Source: Emydura subglobosa (Eukaryota; Chordata; Testudines; Chelidae). From it: DNA of 64,000 nucleotides. The position numbers were made by a program, and so were the translations under genes. Below the pieces are notes generated by a model, which saw only the letters and a program-made list of their open reading frames with translations, searched no databases and was not told where the DNA came from. Positions 49,693 through 61,917 of the stretch are shown here, piece by piece. The number at the start of each line of letters is the position of its first letter. Position 1 is the stretch's first letter. The DNA is taken from the NCBI GenBank assembly GCA_007922225.1, contig ML679962.1, positions 34,207,563 through 34,271,562 on the forward strand, given 5' to 3'.

Positions 49693-51401
49693 TTCCCAAC
49701 AGCAAGCAGTATGGGAACAGCAGGGAAGGAACCCATTTAAGATGCTGTGATCAAGTCCGTCTGCACACTTCAGAGCCTGAATCCACACTCTCATACCATA
49801 CCCCGGGGTCACTTGGGAATTGTATTTGTTCAGTTCCAAGATGGGCGTTTCTCCCAGGACTGTCACTCCTGCCCCCGTTAACGGGATGGGCCATATTTAC
49901 TTTGCTAACTCCTGTCAACATCGCACTCTCTGTCTAAAACGACCGGCTTTGTTTATGGTGGCGTCAGGCCAGAACGGAGCTAGGCTGGTTTGCAATAGCA
50001 GAGATGTGGCCCCTAAAGCCCCTTAAAATGTTTCCATCTTGAAAAATCTCTCTCTCTCTCTCTCCACTCTCTCACTACTTTCAGCACTGAGAAAATGTAC
50101 CTTTTTTATGAATATTCCTCAGGCTTAAATCTGTGAAATTAATAAAACAAGAACAAGTAAAGGCAAGAAATATAAGGGGTAAATCATCTTGGGTAGAATC
50201 TCCCCTTGAGAGAACTGAGTATCCTGCTATCTCATGAAACAACATCAGTAATGCTGCTCGCTCCAGCCCGCTTTGGTTAACCAGGTTGGGCAGAGAGAGG
50301 GACAGCCCCTTTGCTATCCAACGCGGATTGACTGAAACAATACTGGCTCCCATCCGACCTCTGAACAAACATCTGTCAGGAAATGTACATTATATTTCCT
50401 AAGAGCCTGGTCTTTGATGGACTCTACCGATTGCCTTGGCAGAGCTTACAACCTCTGAGACTATGTGCTGCTGAATTCAGAGTCCCCTTTGAAGGTCACC
50501 CTTAATACTTTTGACTTCCAGAGGTTTTCTTTCTTTGATGACAAAAGGGTTTGCTTAACCACTGTAAAACTCAGTCACCCTTTATTATCAGCCAAGTTCT
50601 CACAGACTAGCTTTACCTAGGAGACCTTGTTGGTTTAATAATAACAATAGTTTAAAAAAAAAAAGGCTAGCCTCCGTTCTATTGAAAATGGTACATGAAA
50701 AGTTGAGGCGCCTTAGTGACAATGTTTTAACTCCAGTCCCCCCCCACAGCTGCAAGTAACAAATGGAAAACAATGAGGGATATTGAACAAACTCTGAATT
50801 TTCCTAGTGGAACAGCGCAAAGATGCTTTTGTATGTGTAACGTATTGGGTAAATTCACATTCCTAGGCATCTTAGCCAGCAAAGTGTGTAATGGTATGAG
50901 GAGGAGTCTTAAGGTCTTCCTTAAAAGAGTGCATTTAATTCACCAGCCACTGTTGGCCTCTCCAGATAAGGGCTGCTTTAAATATGCCTCTTCACTCTGT
51001 GCTCTCACCGAAACAATTCTTTTAGCTTCTCTGCCCTTCCGTCGCTGTGTGGAATGCGTCTTGGAATAAATATTCCTTGCAGAGCCACTGGCTTAGACTT
51101 AGAACATCTGAAGTGGAATATTTTTAACAGATGATTCACATTGACAGCACTTTCACTGATCTCATCTTTTAAAAATGGCTTGAGCTACTGACAGCACCTT
51201 TTCTACAGAGGAAAGTTCTCTGGTTCATTGCTCCTTCATTCCACAATCCTCCTGGATAAGTGTCAGTCTTCGTTCTTAACTGCTGTGGTTCTAAAAACAG
51301 AGATGAAGCTCTTATTAATAATGAACATTCTTCTTTGTATCTTATTCAGCTATATGGCTCGAGATCATCATTACACAGACCTTGATTAGTGATAGTGTCT
51401 C
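49693..51401. other. No gene seen; (CT)n microsatellite
   Basis: A CT run lies at 50047-50064 and an A run near 50655-50664. The frames at 49820-50026, 50081-50368 and 50773-51069 show no domains. Confidence 0.55.
50047..50064. repeat. (CT)9 microsatellite
   Basis: Tandem CT units interrupted only after position 50064. Confidence 0.85.
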
Positions 51402-51610
51402 CTAAGATTGATATGTAAATGTCAGCCTTTGTGTTGAGAGCCCACCAGGTTTTTCATGACGTTTTATGCTGGGATAACTTGGGAGATGAGGAGTTGTTGA
51501 CTCTCTGACTCTATGATATGTTATAAATTCAGTGCATTTAATACCTAGCATGTTCCTGAGGCATTTCCCTGTGAAGACATTCAGGCGTTTGTGTTGAATT
51601 TCTAACAAAT
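51402..51610 (-). pseudogene. LINE ORF2 C-terminal fragment
   Basis: The minus strand contains RLNVFTGKCLRNMLGIK followed by ITYHRVRE (about 51500-51600). The R-L-x-x-F-x-x-x-C-L-R-x-x-L-G-I pattern is characteristic of the region after the reverse-transcriptase domain in one class of vertebrate non-LTR retrotransposons. It precedes the W-A-G-H segment, which is represented separately at 60.7-60.87 kb. Only about 60-70 codons remain; the downstream part is not recognisable. Confidence 0.5.
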
Positions 51611-52529
51611 GATGAGATTCATCAGAGAATTCAACTCTTTAACTTGAAAGTTATCTAGAAAAGAAGATGAAAATACCTGGGATGTGCTAACAGTAAAGAC
51701 AGAGCACCTGCCAAGGCCGATAAGCTGGAGGAACACATAGAAAGGGTCGATTGAAAGAATCCCTCTAACAAATAGTATATATCGAGGGAAAACTAAAGGA
51801 ACTTAACAACAAAGAGGATATCAAAGAGAAGCCCAAGATGAACTGGTGTGGCAGAGCCTTGTTTGTATCCTAAGGATTCAAATTCTGTGCTGCACCATGT
51901 TATTGCAAGAGGTTTTCCATTTGAAATGAACGGTGGCATGTTCACCAGATGAAGATGCATTTAGTATGTATTTTGCATTCCTGGCACAGAGCTATATTCT
52001 GCTTTGGACACCCTCATGAGCAGTGGAGAGGTTACATTACTGATGGAGCTTCTGGCTGAGTCAGCAGCAATTTCTCCAGAAGACTGGATATATCAAAGCA
52101 GTGGGTCTTCCCCCCGGCACTGGGTGCAATATGCTTAGCTCTCCATACTTACCTCTCCATGTCCAGCCATGATTTGCAGGTGTCGTGACCTTGCCCTCAC
52201 CTCAATCATAGTGGCACTGGAAGGGATCAGGGACTGTTCTCCCTAATGGGTTCTGGCCAGCCCTTGCACATGAGACATGAAAGATTAAACCTGGCCCATA
52301 GATGGATGGTAAATCCTGTTACCTGAAAAACTATGGATGGGGTGTTAACAAGAGAAAAATCTAATCTTGATCGCCTCATAATTAAAAACAATCTCTTTAT
52401 TCATTTGGACACCTTCTAATGTTCTCTAGGAACACACCAGCTTTTACGTGCCACCTCATAACCCCTTGTTCATAGTCCACTTCTGTGGTCTCTTAGACTG
52501 GAGAAAAGGCATACAGTTTTGGCAGTGTG
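51611..52529. other. No gene seen
   Basis: Unique-looking AT-rich sequence with no definable element. Confidence 0.55.
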
Positions 52530-52735
52530 GGTAATTAAGCAGTGGAACAATTTACTCAGGTCACTGATGGTCGAATCCACGACAGCCAAGTTTTAAATCA
52601 AAACTGGATGTTTTTCTAAAAGATCTGTTCTAGGAATTATTTGGGAAAAGTTCTATGGCCTGGGTCATGCCAGGTCAGACTTGATGGTCACAGTGTTGCT
52701 CCTGGCCTTGGTATCTATCGATCTATGGATACAGT
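52530..52735 (+). mobile_element. CR1 LINE 3' UTR and terminus
   Basis: Sense-orientation CR1 tail: 'gtggaacaatttactcagg', 'aactggatgtttttctaaaa', 'gatctgttctaggaattatt', 'gacttgatggtcacagtg', ending in the repeated ATCTAT motif ('tatctatcgatctatgg'). It is 5'-truncated. Confidence 0.82.
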
Positions 52736-53654
52736 CACCTGCTTAAATACCTCTGACGCTACTAGTACTAAATATGAAGCAAATTCACAAGTGCCTAGTA
52801 TGCTGTAGACAAGGAACTGGAGCTCCTTTGACAAATGCTTGGTTTCCCTACAATATACTGCTAGGTTCACAGTCAGTCTTGGATCTTCATTTCCCTCTCC
52901 TCACATCCAGATTTTCCTCTCACTTTTCAAATGGGTTGTTTTCTTTTCCTACCAGTAGAATTTTCACAACCTGAGTTGGTAACAAATTTGTTTTGCAGTA
53001 ATTCTGCAGTGGCGCATATTTTGGGTTAAATGCTTGGTGACTCATTGGAGACAAGGTACATGGTAACTTGGATCAATGCTCCTGTATTATCTCATATCAC
53101 TAATAGAGTTAACTTGTGATTCAGCTACATTTTCCTCTCTTTTTAAAAGCACCCCCTGCATTCAAGTCCTAAAGTAACCCAGACCAGTAGAACTGTAGCT
53201 TTGACGTTGACCTAAGTGGAGACAGGGTCAGACCCAAACTGAGAAAATGAACATTGACTATTTTAGTGCATTAGCAATTGTTTCTATAATTGACGTGTGT
53301 TGGGAAAATTCAATGTGCAAGCTACTTTAAATGCACTCTTTTCCGTAATGTTAAATCACCTGGCAACAGAGTTTTCTTTACTTTGTGTGCAGTTCTTTAG
53401 TTCAGCATTAAGGAAAAGATCCACATTTTTGGAAGCAAGATGCAAAATGGATTTGACAAGGTTTGCTTAGAACCAGCTCTTTTACCACATGAGAAGCACA
53501 TGCATGATATGCAATAGGTGCACACCATGGGATGAAGTGGGCTTTAAGAGGGATGTACTTGCAATTCAAGCAAGATCACAGGGCATTCATTGCAAGAGAG
53601 AAAGGGGTGTTTCTTTTACTCTTTTTTCTAGACATGAAATTCTGAAGCAAGCAT
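52736..53654. other. No gene seen
   Basis: AT-rich. The frame at 52774-52974 has no gene context. Sequence from about 53490 up to the CR1 copy is unassigned. Confidence 0.5.
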
Positions 53655-55385
53655 TGATTGTTAAGAACATGAGCTGCTCTACATGGTCATGCCATGCTCC
53701 ATCTTGCCCTGTATCCTGTTTCCAAACCAGAGCTTCAGAGGACTGTACAGAACAGGGCAATTATGAAATGATCCACCCCGTCTTCCACTCCCAACTTCTG
53801 GTAGTCAGAGGTTTAGGGTCACCCTGGGCATGGGGTTGCACCCTGATCATCTTGTCTAATAGCCATTAATGTACCCATCCTTCATTAATTTATCCAAATC
53901 TTTTTTGAATCCAGTTATACTTTTGGCTATCACAACATCCTATCTCAATACATTCCACAAGTTAGTTTCTATTAAACCTGCTGCCTAATAATTTAGTCAG
54001 GTGACCTTTGGTTTTTGTATTCTGTGAAATGGTAAATAACACTTCTATATTCACCTTCTCCACACCATTCATGTGTTATTGACCTCTATTATGTCCCTTC
54101 TTACTTATCTCTTTAAGCTGAATGGCCATAATCTTTTTGGTCTATCCTCATGTGGAAAGATGTTCCATACCCTTGATTATCTTTGTTGGCTTTCTCTGAA
54201 CCTTTTCTAGTTCCACTCTCTTATTTCTGAGATGAGAAGACCACAATGGGACATAATATTCAAGGTATGGGCACACCATTTATATAGTGGCATTACAGTA
54301 TTTTCTGTCGTATTTTCTATCCCTTTCCTAATAAGTCCTAACATTCTGTTAGTCTTTTTGACCAATGCTGAAGTTTTCAGAGGACTGTTCATGGCAACTT
54401 TTTTTGGTGGTAACAGCTAATTTAGAACCCATTATTGCATATGTACTGTTGGGATTATTTTTTCCAGTGTGCATTATTTTGCATTTATCAACCTTGAATT
54501 TAAGCCTCCATTTTATTGCCCAGTCACCCAGTTTTGCAAGTTCTCTCAGTAATGCCTCACAGTCTGTTTTGGACTTAAAAATCTTGAATTATTTTGTATC
54601 ATCTGCAAACTTTGTTACTTTACCGTTCATCTCCTTTTTCAGATAATTTATGAATATGTTGAATGACACTGGTCCCAGTACAGATCACTGGAAGACCCTG
54701 CTCTTTATCTCTCTTCATTGTGAAAATTAACTATTTATTCCTCCTACACATTGTTTCCTATCTTTCAGCCAGTTACTGATCCATCAGAGATCCTTGCCTC
54801 TTATCCCATAGCTACTTAGTTTCCTTAAGAGCCTTTGGTGATGAACCTTGTCAAAGACTTTCTGAAAATCCACACTATATTAACTAGATCACCCTTGTCC
54901 ATATACATATGAATTCTTATAGATTGGTGAGGCATGACTTTCCTTTACAAAAGCTGTGTTGTCTCCCCCCAAAACTTGTGTTTATACATGACTGATAATT
55001 CTGTTGTTCACTATAGTTTCTAACAATTTGTCTGGTTCTGAAGTTAGGCGCACCAGCCTGTAGCTGCCGGAGTATCCTCTGGAGCCCTTTTAAACAAATC
55101 AGAGTTACATTAGCTACCTTCCAGTCACTTATTACAGAGGCTGACTTCAGTGATAGGTTACATATTCAAATTTCTTCAGAACTCGTGGGTGAATATTGTC
55201 TGGTTCTGGTGACTTACTGCTGTTTACTATCAATTTACGATAGTACTTCAAATTTGTCACCCAAAAAGAATAGCTCAGATGTGGGTATATCCCCCACATC
55301 CTCTGCAGTGGAGACCGATGCAAAGAATTAATCTAGTTTAGTGGTATATCCAACACTTGGTTTCTGTCCTCTTGAAATAATAATA
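53655..55385 (-). pseudogene. CR1 LINE, 1.7 kb copy: partial ORF2 plus 3' UTR
   Basis: The longest retrotransposon in the window, in antisense orientation. Reading the plus strand, the 3' UTR comes first (about 53655-54000, 'gtatcctgtttccaaacc', 'ggtagtcagaggtttaggg'), then the ORF2 C-terminus and the reverse-transcriptase core. On the minus strand, 54597-54610 encodes FADD (in FADDTK), the catalytic aspartates. About 54661-54695 gives a stop codon followed by SVLGPVSFNIFIN, the motif-B region with its glycine codon converted to a stop. The motif-A region near 54830-54890 is frameshifted. The copy is 5'-truncated in the RT and non-functional. Plus-strand frames at 54232-54646 are shadows of it. 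Confidence 0.9.
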
Positions 55386-57664
55386 GAACGTTACTTGAAC
55401 TCCTGCTCCAGACCAAGTGACAGTGCATCTTCTGTGGTAGCACTGAATCGGCTTTTCTCATGCACCATTGGATATGTGCTCATGGCCATAAGCTAACTCT
55501 GTCTGTCTGGTTCTTCAGCTGCATTAAATAAGACTGGCGTATTTATTTAGTGAGGGGAAACTGGAATATACACAGACCTATTTATACAGTGCAACAAGAC
55601 CTTAGGTAGCAGATGTCTTTCAGACTTCATATATCCGCATTACACAACAGTCACTTATTTCTACTAAGACTTACTAGTGAAGCTTTATAAAATTGTGAAC
55701 AATAGCACAAAAGGGGCCAAATACATCTCTCACTTACAGCAGCATCAAAATCCAGTGGCCACTCTCTAGATTTGTACCAGCGTGACCGAAGCAGAGTTTA
55801 ACACAGGGAGCCGCAGCCTCAGCTGGGGATAAATCAGAATAGCTTCAATGGCCTCCCATAGTCAATAGTGTACAATTGTAGCAAGGTATCTAAATATCTG
55901 AGTTTCATGGGGATGGCTTCACTATAAAAAGCTGAACAGAACAATAATAAATAGGAGGGGAAAAAGCCACCCCTCCTGGGGCCTGGTTTATTAACCAAAA
56001 GGTAATCCCTGAACACCGCTACATGAGATATCAGACTAACCCTTCTTCTCAGTCCTGTCATCCCTTGTGGTTACATGACCCCAGTTCAAGTCTTTTCTAC
56101 AGGCTTGACTATTCCTAAGGTTGTTTCCCTCAGGATCCTTTCTGTTCCAAACCCTAGTTCTCTCTGCCCCCCAACTCCCTTCTAGCCACGTGGGGTAGGT
56201 AAGAAGCCAGCTGGGCCTGTGAGTCAGCAAAACTCACTCCATTTTAGCCTGATCAATAACTTATTACCAGGGAACATTACTAGCCCATTACAGATGCTTT
56301 CTCAATAAACTGCATGGAGATCAATCTATCTACAGTACCGCAGGAGGATGTATCCACTGATATGCAAATCAGTAGTTGCAGGGAATCTGGGCATTTCAAA
56401 TAATGATTTTTCCACCACACCATCCAATTTTGGATCACCCGCATTGCGGTTTGCTTCTTACACAGACAGGGCCGCGGAGTTAGAAGAGGCCGCCAGTAAC
56501 ACGAATGGGGGAAAGAGTCTGTGATTTCACTGAATGATGCTCTGAAATTTTCAATAATTTTGAAAAAGCCTCTGATAACATGAGCCAAATTCATGGCTCC
56601 TGTCAAGCGCTATTCTAAATCTGACTTTCATGTCTCCAGAAATGTGCTCTTTCTATTCCACAGTAGATCATGCCAAATATCATGATACTAAAATTAACTC
56701 TACATTTTTAACTTCTTTGTAAATTTAGTCATGCAACTGTGCCTAGCAACTGAAATAAGCTAAAATTATTTGAGAGGATGATTGAAGATTCTGTTTTGTA
56801 TGTAAATGGTTTTCATTGTGCGAGTACAACTGATCTCTTATTCCATAGTGATGATGGATATTGATCTTAATGTAATTGGTGTCTCTCAAACATTATCAAT
56901 ATGTGTTAGTGTCACGTACTTGTTACATTCATTTTAATGTATGAACCTTCAGTATTAACGAACTGCAATGCGTAGAACTAACTTCTAGTTTAAGGGGACA
57001 AGCACTAATGCATTTTTACATTTAAATATTTAGAAAAAGATTTTGTGTAATGCATGGTTACAAAATACTGTGAAGCTTATTATCAAGACACTTGAGGATT
57101 CGGAATAAATCAGCATAAATATGGTGATGTGTTTTGTTTCTGTATCCAGAAAACTATTCAGTAAAATAATTTAAAGTGAAGTTTTAAATAGTATGTATAA
57201 TAAAAATACATATCCTCAATGTTCAATCAGTGCTGAATAGAAGAAAATGTACAATATCACCAAGAAAATGTTTTCATGCTACTGGTAAGTTTTGAACCAA
57301 AGACCACTTTCTTCTAATACGTGATGAAAAGAGACAAAAGCTATTTCTTTTAATATTTAGCTGTTACATACGTGGCATGCAGACATTGGAGAAAGGAGGA
57401 TCTTTCTCCTACCATATGTTTGCAAGTGGAGCAAGGCAAGTAATTTTATAGTGATTTATTCAACAAATGTCACCTCTTGTTCTGATTATGAATTGTGTGA
57501 TCATCTTGAGTGCATTTGTAGGATTGCTGTCAATCATGATCATGATTTTGCTCTTCACATTGTTTGAGAAAGAATTTGCTGTGATCATGTGCCGTTAAAA
57601 GTTTCAGCTCTGTAGACTAGTTTTTATTGGACATATATAGGAGGTATGCCATGCTTCCATTCTT
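55386..57664. other. No gene seen
   Basis: AT-rich, increasingly so after 56.7 kb. The frames at 55834-56061, 56036-56230 and 56280-56606 (all minus) show no recognisable protein. Confidence 0.55.
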
Positions 57665-57760
57665 GAATCTTAAGACTTAGAATCAGTTTTCTGGTGCAAG
57701 TATTCATGTTCACTAATTCGAAGTCTACTTTCAGAAAACCAATTCTAAGACTTCAGATTC
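57665..57760. other. 96-bp stem-loop (hairpin) sequence
   Basis: The left arm GAATCTTAAGACTTAGAATC (starting 57665) and the right arm ending GACTTCAGATTC (57760) pair over roughly 35 bases with a few mismatches and a short asymmetric bulge, leaving a loop of about 23 bases. Size and shape are like a microRNA-type precursor or a very small palindromic MITE. There are no flanking duplications. Transcription is unknown. Confidence 0.75.
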
Positions 57761-60167
57761 TCCCCATCAGAGACCAGAAACGTAGTTTTGAAATAGTTTT
57801 CCGCAACCTTTGCTGCCAGTAAAATCATTTGCTAGAATGTTTTCAGAAACTGAACACTAAAAGGGTCATGAGCACAGTCAAGGTAAATTCATGTTAAAAC
57901 TCAAATGAATATTCAGAGGAAATATATCGCAGTGTTTGCCCAGGTCTGTTTGTTATCCATGTAGTAATGCAAGATGCCCTTTACCTGAAAAGATGCTTTC
58001 TCTCAATTCTGAATATGTGTAAAGAAGAAAATGGGCTTCCTAAATGTTTGTTGAAAATGTTCTTGGTGATTAAAATAGAGTGTTCACATAAAAATGGGTC
58101 TCTGGGCTCTATTGTAATACACACAATAAAAATAAGCAACCCACTATCCTGAGACGCATGACAAAATAATGAGTCAGCAACTTTAGTGTTTTGATCCATC
58201 AGGTTTTTGTATAAACATTCAGCTACGTTAACAGTGATTCCGATGCATTGTTCATAGGTATGTTTAGAAGCCTGGAGGAGTAAGAAAGTATGGTGGGGGG
58301 TGTTTGTTCCTCAGCCCATTAAGGTTTAGGACTTCCTAAAGAAGTCCCACTGCATGAGCGGAAGTGGCACGTCTTCCTCTTCCGTTCAGAACTCTGGAGA
58401 GCGGCAGCATTTCATTTGTACAGCTCTGTGCTTTGCAGGATGCTGTGTCAATGCACGCTCGCCCTACGCTGACTGGGGGTTTGAAGCCAGGAGAGCACGG
58501 ATGCCGTTAGATGCCACTTCAGCAAAGGACTTCAGCTTGTGCTCCTCTTTAAGCATGTGCTTAAGTGCTTCGCTGCAGTAGCGCCTGCGTCCCCGCTTCC
58601 ATGAAATATATTTATTTTGGAGAAAGAAAACGTACGTGTCCAGTTGAGTGCGGGGTAGTCGCCAGGGGAAGGGTGGATTGTGGGTGATGGGGGGAGCGGG
58701 AGGGGGTGAGGAGAGAGTATGTAAACAGCAGCTGGGAAGTAGGGGCACAGTTTTGGGGCATGTGGAATCACCCTCAGGAGGTGGAGTGGAATGAAAGCAG
58801 TGGATGCAGGATGTGTGTGGAGCACTAGACTGGAAGCTGGAGGTGGGAATGGAGGGTCTGATGGAACCATGGATGGAAAAATGGGAGAAGGTCAGATGGA
58901 GCAGCTCGTTGCTGGGTGAAGTGGCCAGTCACAAGAGAACAGGCCTGCGAACTAGAGAAGACCCTAGGTCGCAAAGGAATTGGCAGGATGAGCTCTGGAG
59001 AGCTGGAAGGCAGCTATGTTGGGGAGGGGCTGGAAGGAGAACTTGAAAGGCATGCTGGGAAATGATCTGAAGAGGCCAGACCGCTCCAAGAAGGAGCAGG
59101 AGATTGGGCTTGAGAGTGGAGCAAGTCACACTGAAGGGATGCAAGGCCGATGAAAGCACTGAAAGATTATGTTTGCACAGCAGCCCGCGTGTCCTGCTAC
59201 AGGCCCTTGTGACGTGAAAGTGTTAAACCCCCTAACAAAAGCCATAGCCTGAGTTCTGGCTGAATATTCAAGTGGCCATTTGAGATTCCCACGCCTTGGC
59301 AAGTGTTGGTTGAATATGAATAATACAGAAATGATGTTTGTGAGCATTAGTTTAAGCCCAAACACCTTTTTCCGCCGACTGTGTTTCTGCTCCTTTTCAT
59401 TCACTAGTCACAAACAGTTAGGCAAATGCTTTTCTGTTCATACATAAGTCTGGAGAATGGCAATTCTCACACGGATTAATGCATGAGCAAGAGAATGTGT
59501 AGGAGCAAGAGTAGTTGCTATCTGCTATTCAATATGTTTTATTCTTTATTCTCCTGCTTAAGAAAAAATCCCATCACAGAGGCAGAAAACAATATTATGT
59601 GACGTATGTCATCAGTCTTACAATGCAAAGAGCAAATCATTGAAGTGAACAGTCCTCGAACATGTTGGCTTTTTCCAAACTCCAGTGTGGGTACCTAGGA
59701 ATGATAAATACATTCACAGACGTCATGATTGGTGAACAGGTGATTCATGAGCAGAATAAAGTGCTAAATTGTCAGATGATTTATTCCCAATAAAATCGTT
59801 TGACTAATTCAGTTTTAGTCACTTCATTTGAAGTAATTTACATGGAACTACTTTAATTATGGTGATAAAATTGGCATAGCGGTACCGTATACTCTCCTCT
59901 TTTCAGGTTCTTATTCAACTCCCATCATCCCATTGTGCAACCAGCCAGCGTGCCCCACAGCACTGAACTCAAGCCAGATCTTCAACTTGTGTCCATTGTC
60001 GCAACCCAGATGATGTCAATGACCCTAAGACAATTTGCACTAGCTAAGGATCTGGCCTCTAGTTTGTATGAATGAACGGTGCAGATCAAATATTCAAAGA
60101 GGCCTCAACTTGTTCTCTACTGTCATGCTCACCGTTCTGTGCACAGAGTCATATGCATAAAATAATT
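57761..60167. other. No gene seen; purine-rich patch at 58.65-59.1 kb
   Basis: The region 58650-59100 is strongly G/A-rich on the plus strand, which makes the proline-rich minus-strand frames at 58464-58870 compositional artefacts. At about 58540-58582 'ctttaagcatgtgcttaagt' is a palindromic repeat fragment. Confidence 0.5.
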
Positions 60168-60302
60168 TCAGCAGAAATGATACCGAGGAGCACATTGTCA
60201 AAAATGTGGCCTGTAATTTTGCACACTTAGTCAGTTGTACGTATAATTCTGCACACTCTGTCACTAGCACATGCAAATGAGCGACCCTTCACACAGAAAT
60301 AC

Positions 60303-60383
60303 CAGGCCAGATTCTCAGTGGATGTAAATCAAATGAATTCAATGGAACTACATTTATTTACAGCAGCTGAGGATTTGGACTGC
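60303..60383. repeat. Palindromic repeat core at the hairpin apex
   Basis: 'caggccagattctcag...gtaaat' faces 'atttacagcagctgaggat', with ATTCAATGGAA near the centre. The same core recurs alone at 62242-62329 and in degenerate form at 24575 and 39040. Confidence 0.7.
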
Positions 60384-60429
60384 TCCTTGTATGTGCAGAT
60401 TCTATCAGTTGCGTGTGCTAATGAGCGTG

Positions 60430-60443
60430 CACAGAATTATATG
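60430..60443 (+). repeat. Target-site duplication, left copy
   Basis: CACAGAATTATATG, identical to 60869-60882, flanking the LINE fragment. Confidence 0.85.
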
Positions 60444-60868
60444 TCGTTGGCTATCCCTCAGTACAAGGATGATGTCTGCCAGTGGGGAGGTCATTGATGA
60501 GACTTCAGATGGCTGAGGAGTCCAATTCGTGGTCTGCCGATTTTTCCACATATGTGACAGGTGGTGGCTTGCAGAGAGCACAACTGCTGGCTGCGATGCT
60601 GTTCACTTTCCTTCCTCCCCTGCCATTTCTGAGCCTCTTGAGCAAGGCGATGCTCTTTAAAACAAGCTGTGGTGTGATGTGATGCCATTGCAGTCTATTG
60701 CCAGCCAGCTCCTCCCAATTTGAGATATACTTTCAGGGTGGCCTTGTAGCATTTCCTTTGTCCCCTGCTCTTCCTCTTCCCATGACTAAGTTGAGAAAAG
60801 AGGATTTGCTTCAGAAGACAAGTATCAGCCATTCGCACACAATGACCAGCCCAGTGAAGTTGATGTTT
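60444..60868 (-). pseudogene. 5'-truncated LINE insertion, ORF2 C-terminus
   Basis: The minus strand begins inside ORF2 at KHQLHWAGHCVRMADT and continues with GKRKSRGQRK. After one in-frame stop it ends in a CHIC-type zinc-knuckle segment followed by RIGLLSHLKSHQ and a short 3' UTR. The W-A-G-H...R-M, G-K-R...G-Q-R-K and C-x2-C...R-I-G-L-x-S-H order is the conserved end of a class of vertebrate non-LTR retrotransposon ORF2 proteins. The 425-bp insertion is bounded by identical 14-bp repeats, so its ends are known exactly. It is truncated at the 5' end, as is typical of target-primed reverse transcription. Confidence 0.85.
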
Positions 60869-60882
60869 CACAGAATTATATG
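60869..60882 (+). repeat. Target-site duplication, right copy
   Basis: CACAGAATTATATG, exact duplicate of 60430-60443. Confidence 0.85.
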
Positions 60883-60950
60883 AACGAATGACTAAGTATG
60901 CAAAATTACAGGCCACATTTTGCCAGTATTCCGGAGTATCATTCCTCTTT

Positions 60951-61917
60951 TTACCTGCATTAATTTGTGCTGCCTAAACCAAATTTTTAAAGTGCCTTTT
61001 GAAAATAAAGCTCTTGAGAGGACACCTGTTTTTTTTTTTGTTTGTTTAAAGCTCAATACTTTTGCCACCTTTCTTTTTTTTTTTTAAATATTTTTCAAGT
61101 CTTCTATTCTCAGCATTTAAGGTCAGCTCGTTTCCAGCAGAACTGTGTCGAAATGGATGCTTGCCCGTGTTTTTCATTGTAAGTCCTTGGCAGTTATTTG
61201 TGAATAAAATTGGAACTTGTTCAGCCAGGGTTGGTGGCGGCAGTCATTGCTGGCTTCAGCTCAACTCTACCTTCTGAGTTCTGTGTTACAGTTGCTTGGA
61301 GTTCACTGCATGCCTTGGAAAGGCTCTGCTGCCTTGCCTTTGTGTTACAGGAGATTTCTAACTTTAGCTCTGCTGTATTCAGGTGCCAAATTCTCAATCT
61401 TCATTCCTTGCTTTATGCCCAGCAATCTTTCTCTGTATCCTTTGTTTCCTGAGTTGTTCTATTTTCATCTTTGAGTACATTTCCGAATTGAATCTCTTTT
61501 TGCTCTACTAAGCTCATCCTCTTTTGTTTACGCACTTTGTAGGACATCAGATTTTTTGGCGGGTAGGAAGATTCCTTCAGCTTTGCAGTGTCCTGAAGTT
61601 GACATCTGTGAAGAACCCTTGCCTTTTAGAGAGGCAAAGAAAGCTATAGGAAAACAAGTTGTTTGTAAATCAAGTTTTGTCCAAAAACGAAGTGTTGTCC
61701 AGATCTGAATTTATCTCACAAATGTCCCCCAAGAGTTCTGTTAGTGTAGGTAGTTGGCTAAAAAATTTAGGTAAAAGACTCAGCTATGCTACCTTGATCC
61801 AGGACAGAATGGGAAGAAAGGTTCAATTTCTTTTGTATGTAGTACTCTCTGAGGGAAGACACACATAGTCCAGAGGTACTTTATGTTCTCTGAAGGTCTT
61901 CTGGTGGTGATGATTTT
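60951..61917. other. No gene seen
   Basis: AT-rich with T runs near 61029-61040 and 61072-61086. Overlapping frames at 61210-61474 and 61659-61868 have no recognisable domains. Confidence 0.5.

Larger units (their letters stand above)
60168..60950. mobile_element. About 340-bp palindromic element, split by a LINE insertion
   Basis: Without 60444-60882 (LINE plus one copy of the target duplication), this region forms one long imperfect palindrome centred near 60340. The left arm is about 60168-60339 and the right arm about 60341-60443 plus 60883-60950. Key matches: AAATGTGGCCTGTAATTTTG at 60202 faces its reverse complement ending at 60920; TATAATTCTG at 60242 faces CAGAATTATA at 60432; the centre is the core at 60303-60383. 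Arms are about 170 bp each. Non-coding. A foldback or MITE-like family is inferred. Confidence 0.82.

Noticed and set aside
58464..58870. Proline/leucine-rich minus-strand frames
   Set aside because: They are explained by the strong G/A bias of the plus strand between 58650 and 59100.
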